Assembly: GCA_030674185.1 (NCBI GenBank)
Contig: CM060311.1
Coordinates: forward strand, 101,121,513 to 101,185,512
Length of the DNA: 64,000 bases
Reading direction: 5' to 3'
Origin: Monoplex corrugatus
Taxonomy: Eukaryota > Mollusca > Gastropoda > Littorinimorpha > Ranellidae
The translations under genes and the position numbers were made by a program. Positions 60,400 to 64,000 of the stretch are shown here, piece after piece (the first letter of the stretch is position 1; every line of letters begins with the position of its first letter). The notes under the pieces are model-generated. The model did not search any database. It worked only from the letters and a program-made list of their open reading frames with translations, and had not been told where the DNA came from.

Positions 60400-61435
60400 A
60401 GAGAGTGGTAAGGCATTGGTGCTGTGGGTCCTCCATTGTTCAGAGTGGTAAGGCATTGGTACTCTGGGTCATCCATTGTTCAGAGAGTGGTAAGGCATTG
60501 GTACTCTGGGTCCTCCATTGTTCAGAGTGGTAAGGCATTGGTGCTGTGGGTCTTCCACTGTTCAGAGAATGGTAAGGCATTGGTACTCTGGGTCCTCCAT
60601 TGTTCAGAGAGTGGTAAGGCATTGGTGCTGTGGGTCCTCCATTGTTCAGTGAGTGGTAAGGCATTGGTGCTGTGGGTCCTCCATTGTTCAGAGTGGTAAG
60701 GCATTGGTGCTGTGGGTCCTCCATTGTTCAGAGTGGTACGGCATTGGTACTCTGGGTCCTCCATTGTTCAGAGTGGTAAGGCATTGGTGTTATGGGTCTT
60801 CCATTGTTCAGTTAGTTGTAAGGCATTGGTACTCTGGGTCCTCCATTGTTCAGAGTGGTAAGGCATTGGTGCTATGGGTCTTCCATTGTTCAGAGTGGTA
60901 AGGCATTGGTACTCTGGGTCCTCCATTGTTCAGAGTGGTAAGGCATCGGTGCTGTGGGTCCTCCATTGTTCAGAGTGGTAAGGCATTGGTACTGTGGGTC
61001 TTCCATTGTTCAGAGTGGTAAGGCATTGGTGATGTGGGTCTTCCATTGTTCAGAGTGGTAAGGCATTGGTGCTGTGGGTCCTCCATTGTTCAGAGTGGTA
61101 AGGCATTGGTGCTGTGGGTCCTCCATTGTTCAGTGGTAAGGCATTGGTGCTGTGGGTCCTCCATTGTTCAGAGTGGTAAGGCATTGGTGCTGTGGGTCCT
61201 CCATTGTTCAGTGGCAAGGCATTGGTGCTGTGGGTCCTCCATTGTTCAGAGTGGTAAGGCATTGGTGCTCTGGGTCCTCCATTGTTCAGTGGCAAGGCAT
61301 TGGTGCTGTGGGTCCTCCATTGTTCAGAGTGGTAAGGCATTGGTGCTGTGGGTCCTCCATTGTTCAGTGGCAAGGCATTGGTGCACTGGGTCCTCCATTG
61401 TTCAGAGAGTGTAAGGCATTGGTGCTGTGGGTCCC
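60400..61435. repeat. 40-bp minisatellite (~26 copies)
   Basis: The unit is GGTAAGGCATTGGTGCTGTG then GGTCCTCCATTGTTCAGAGT. Variants have GAGAGTGG (+2), lack GAG (-3), or carry GTACTCTGGG. Confidence 0.95.
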
Positions 61436-61454
61436 ATCCAGCACCCTTGTGTGT

Positions 61455-64000
61455 TTAACTTTAACTTGCTGTTAACTTCTGACTTGTGGCATGGCTGTTA
61501 GTGTTAACTTCTGACTTGTGGCATGGCTGTTAACTTTGACATGTGGCATGGCTGTTAACTTCTGACTTGTGGCATGGCTGTTAACTTCTGACTTGTGGCA
61601 AGGCTGTTAACTTCTGACTTGTGGCATGGCTGTTAACTTTGACTTGTGGCACGGCTGTTAACTTCTGACTTGTGGCATGGCTGTTAACTTTGACTTGTGG
61701 CATGGCTGTTGACTTTGACTTGTGGCATGGCCGTTGACTTGACTTGTGGCATGGTTGTTAACTTCTTACTTGTGACATGCTGTTAACTTCTGACTTGTGG
61801 CATGGCTGTTAACTTCTGACTTGTGGCATGGCTGTTAACTTTGACTTGTGGCATGGCTGTTGACTTTGACTTGTGGCATGGCTGTTAACTTTGACTTGTG
61901 GCATGGCTGTTGACTTTGACTTGTGACATGGCTGTTGACTTTGACTTGTGACATGGCTGTTAACTTTGACTTGTGACATGGTTGTTTACTTTGACTTGTG
62001 GCATGGCTGTTGACTTTGACTTGTGGCATGGCTGTTGACTTTGACTTGTGACATGGCTGCTGACTTCTGACTTGTGACATGGCTGTTAACTTTGACTTGT
62101 GACATGGCTGTTAACTTTGACTTGTGACATGGCTGTTAACTTTGGCTTGTGGCATGGCTGTTAACTTTGACTTGTGGCATGGCTGCTGACTTCTGACTTG
62201 TAACATGGCTGTTAACTTTGACTTGTGGCATGGCTGCTGACTTCTGACTTGTGACATGGCTGTTAACTTTGACTTGTGGCATGGCTGTTGACTTCTGACT
62301 TGTGACATGGCTGTTAACTTCTGACTTGTGGCATGGCTGTTAGTGTTAACTTCTGACTTGTGGCATGGCTGTTAACTTTGACATGTGGCATGGCTGTTAA
62401 CTTCTGACTTGTGGCATGGCTGTTAACTTCTGACTTGTGGCAAGGCTGTTAACTTCTGACTTGTGGCATGGCTGTTAACTTTGACTTGTGGCACGGCTGT
62501 TAACTTCTGACTTGTGGCATGGCTGTTAACTTTGACTTGTGGCATGGCTGTTGACTTTGACTTGTGGCATGGCCGTTGACTTGACTTGTGGCATGGTTGT
62601 TAACTTCTTACTTGTGACATGCTGTTAACTTCTGACTTGTGGCATGGCTGTTAACTTCTGACTTGTGGCATGGCTGTTAACTTTGACTTGTGGCATGGCT
62701 GTTGACTTTGACTTGTGGCATGGCTGTTAACTTTGACTTGTGGCATGGCTGTTGACTTTGACTTGTGACATGGCTGTTGACTTTGACTTGTGACATGGCT
62801 GTTAACTTTGACTTGTGACATGGTTGTTTACTTTGACTTGTGGCATGGCTGTTGACTTTGACTTGTGGCATGGCTGTTGACTTTGACTTGTGACATGGCT
62901 GCTGACTTCTGACTTGTGACATGGCTGTTAACTTTGACTTGTGACATGGCTGTTAACTTTGACTTGTGACATGGCTGTTAACTTTGGCTTGTGGCATGGC
63001 TGTTAACTTTGACTTGTGGCATGGCTGCTGACTTCTGACTTGTAACATGGCTGTTAACTTTGACTTGTGGCATGGCTGCTGACTTCTGACTTGTGACATG
63101 GCTGTTAACTTTGACTTGTGGCATGGCTGTTGACTTCTGACTTGTGACATGGCTGTTAACTTTGACTTGTGGCATGGCTGTTGCCTTCTGACTTGTGACA
63201 TGGCTGTTAACTTTGACTTGTGGCATGGCTGTTAACTTTGACTTGTGGCATGGATGCTGACTTCTGCCTTGTGACATGGCTGTTAACTTTGACTTGTGAC
63301 AAGGCTGCTGACTTCTGACTTGTGACATGGCTGTTAACTTTGACTTGTGACATGGCTGTTAACTTTGACTTGTGACATGGCTGTTAACTTTGACTTGTGG
63401 CATGGCTGTTGACTTCTGACTTGTGACAAGGCTGCTGACTTCTGACTTGTGACATGGCTGTTAACTTTGACTTGTGACATGGCTGTTGACTTCTGACTTG
63501 TGGCATGGCTGTTAACTCTGACTTGTGGCATGGCTGTTAACTTCTGACTTGTGGCATGGCTGTTAACTTCTGACTTGTGGCATGGCTGTTAACTTCTGAC
63601 TTGTGGCATGGCTGTTAACTTCTGACTTGTGACATGGCTGTTAACTTCTGACTTGTGGCATGGCTGTTAACTTCTGACTTGTGACATGGCTGTTAACTTC
63701 TGACTTGTGGCATGGCTGTTAACTTCTGACTTGTGGCATGACTGTTAACTCTGACTTGTGGCAAGGCTATTGATTTCTGACTTGTGGCATGGCTGTTGAC
63801 TTCTGACTTGTGGAATGACTGTTAACTCTGACTTGTGGCATGGCTGTTGACTTCTGACTTGTGGCATGACTGCTGACTTCTGACTTGTGGAATGACTGTT
63901 AACTCTGACTTGTGGCAAGGCTGCTGACTTCTGACTTGTGGCATGACTGCTGACTTCTGACTTGTGGAATGACTGTTAACTCTGACTTGTGGCATGGCTG
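61455..64000. repeat. 24-26-bp minisatellite (>100 copies), running off the window
   Basis: The unit is GGCATGGCTGTTAACTTCTG then ACTTGT, with GACATGG, TTGAC and CTTTG variants. A segment of about 830 bp (61489-62318) is repeated apparently without change 842 bp further on (62331-63160). Confidence 0.95.

Overview
This window comes from an animal genome, most likely a gastropod mollusc. It holds one spliced gene with eight small exons in very long introns, a housekeeping-type promoter, non-LTR retrotransposon remnants of several clades, tRNA-derived SINEs and DNA-transposon remnants. There is nothing prokaryotic in it. The gastropod assignment rests on the style of the SINE and LINE families and on the protein, not on a database search.

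The only host gene I can support is a complete transaldolase gene (TALDO1 orthologue) on the minus strand, from ATG at 59104 to the stop at 920-922. The exons are 59017-59104, 50848-50971, 50212-50319, 26583-26714, 19510-19570, 15426-15540, 10647-10776 and 920-1151. All junctions are GT-AG and all phases agree. They sum to 990 nt, or 329 residues, against 337 in the human protein. The catalytic lysine (K139, in [11 protein letters not shown]) and the DATTNPSLI signature are intact. About 57 kb of intron separates less than 1 kb of coding sequence.

Layout from left to right: 1-898, a 65-bp minisatellite in the 3' UTR or just downstream; 920-1151, exon 8; 1152-10646, intron 7 with 49-, 65-, 35-, 42- and 32-bp arrays, (GT)n tracts and a MITE-like insertion; 10647-10776, exon 7; 10777-15425, intron 6 with an array built from the start of exon 7, a LINE 3' end and a 45-bp array; 15426-15540, exon 6; then intron 5 with an RTE-like LINE; 19510-19570, exon 5; intron 4 with a second, inverted copy of the same LINE, 36- and 24-bp arrays and a CR1/L2-like LINE; 26583-26714, exon 4; 26715-50211, intron 3 of 23.5 kb, which carries the two largest arrays (5.3 kb and 5.6 kb), a SINE, a TIR element, a degenerate L1/Tx1-like LINE and a near-perfect 52-bp array; 50212-50319, exon 3; a short intron 2 with a repeat derived from the exon 2 donor; 50848-50971, exon 2; intron 1 with a further LINE and a Tigger-like element; 59017-59104, exon 1. 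Upstream is a CpG-containing promoter with ETS and NRF1 motifs, then 40-bp and 25-bp minisatellites to the end of the window.

The most striking observation is that two of the minisatellites are built from exon edges of the gene itself. One repeats the exon 7 acceptor plus the first 29 coding bases. The other repeats the last ~36 bases of exon 2 plus its donor. Both place rows of decoy splice sites beside the real ones. An inverted pair of LINE copies also brackets the 61-nt exon 5. Long open frames inside arrays whose units are multiples of three (24, 36 and 42 bp) are repeat artefacts, not genes.
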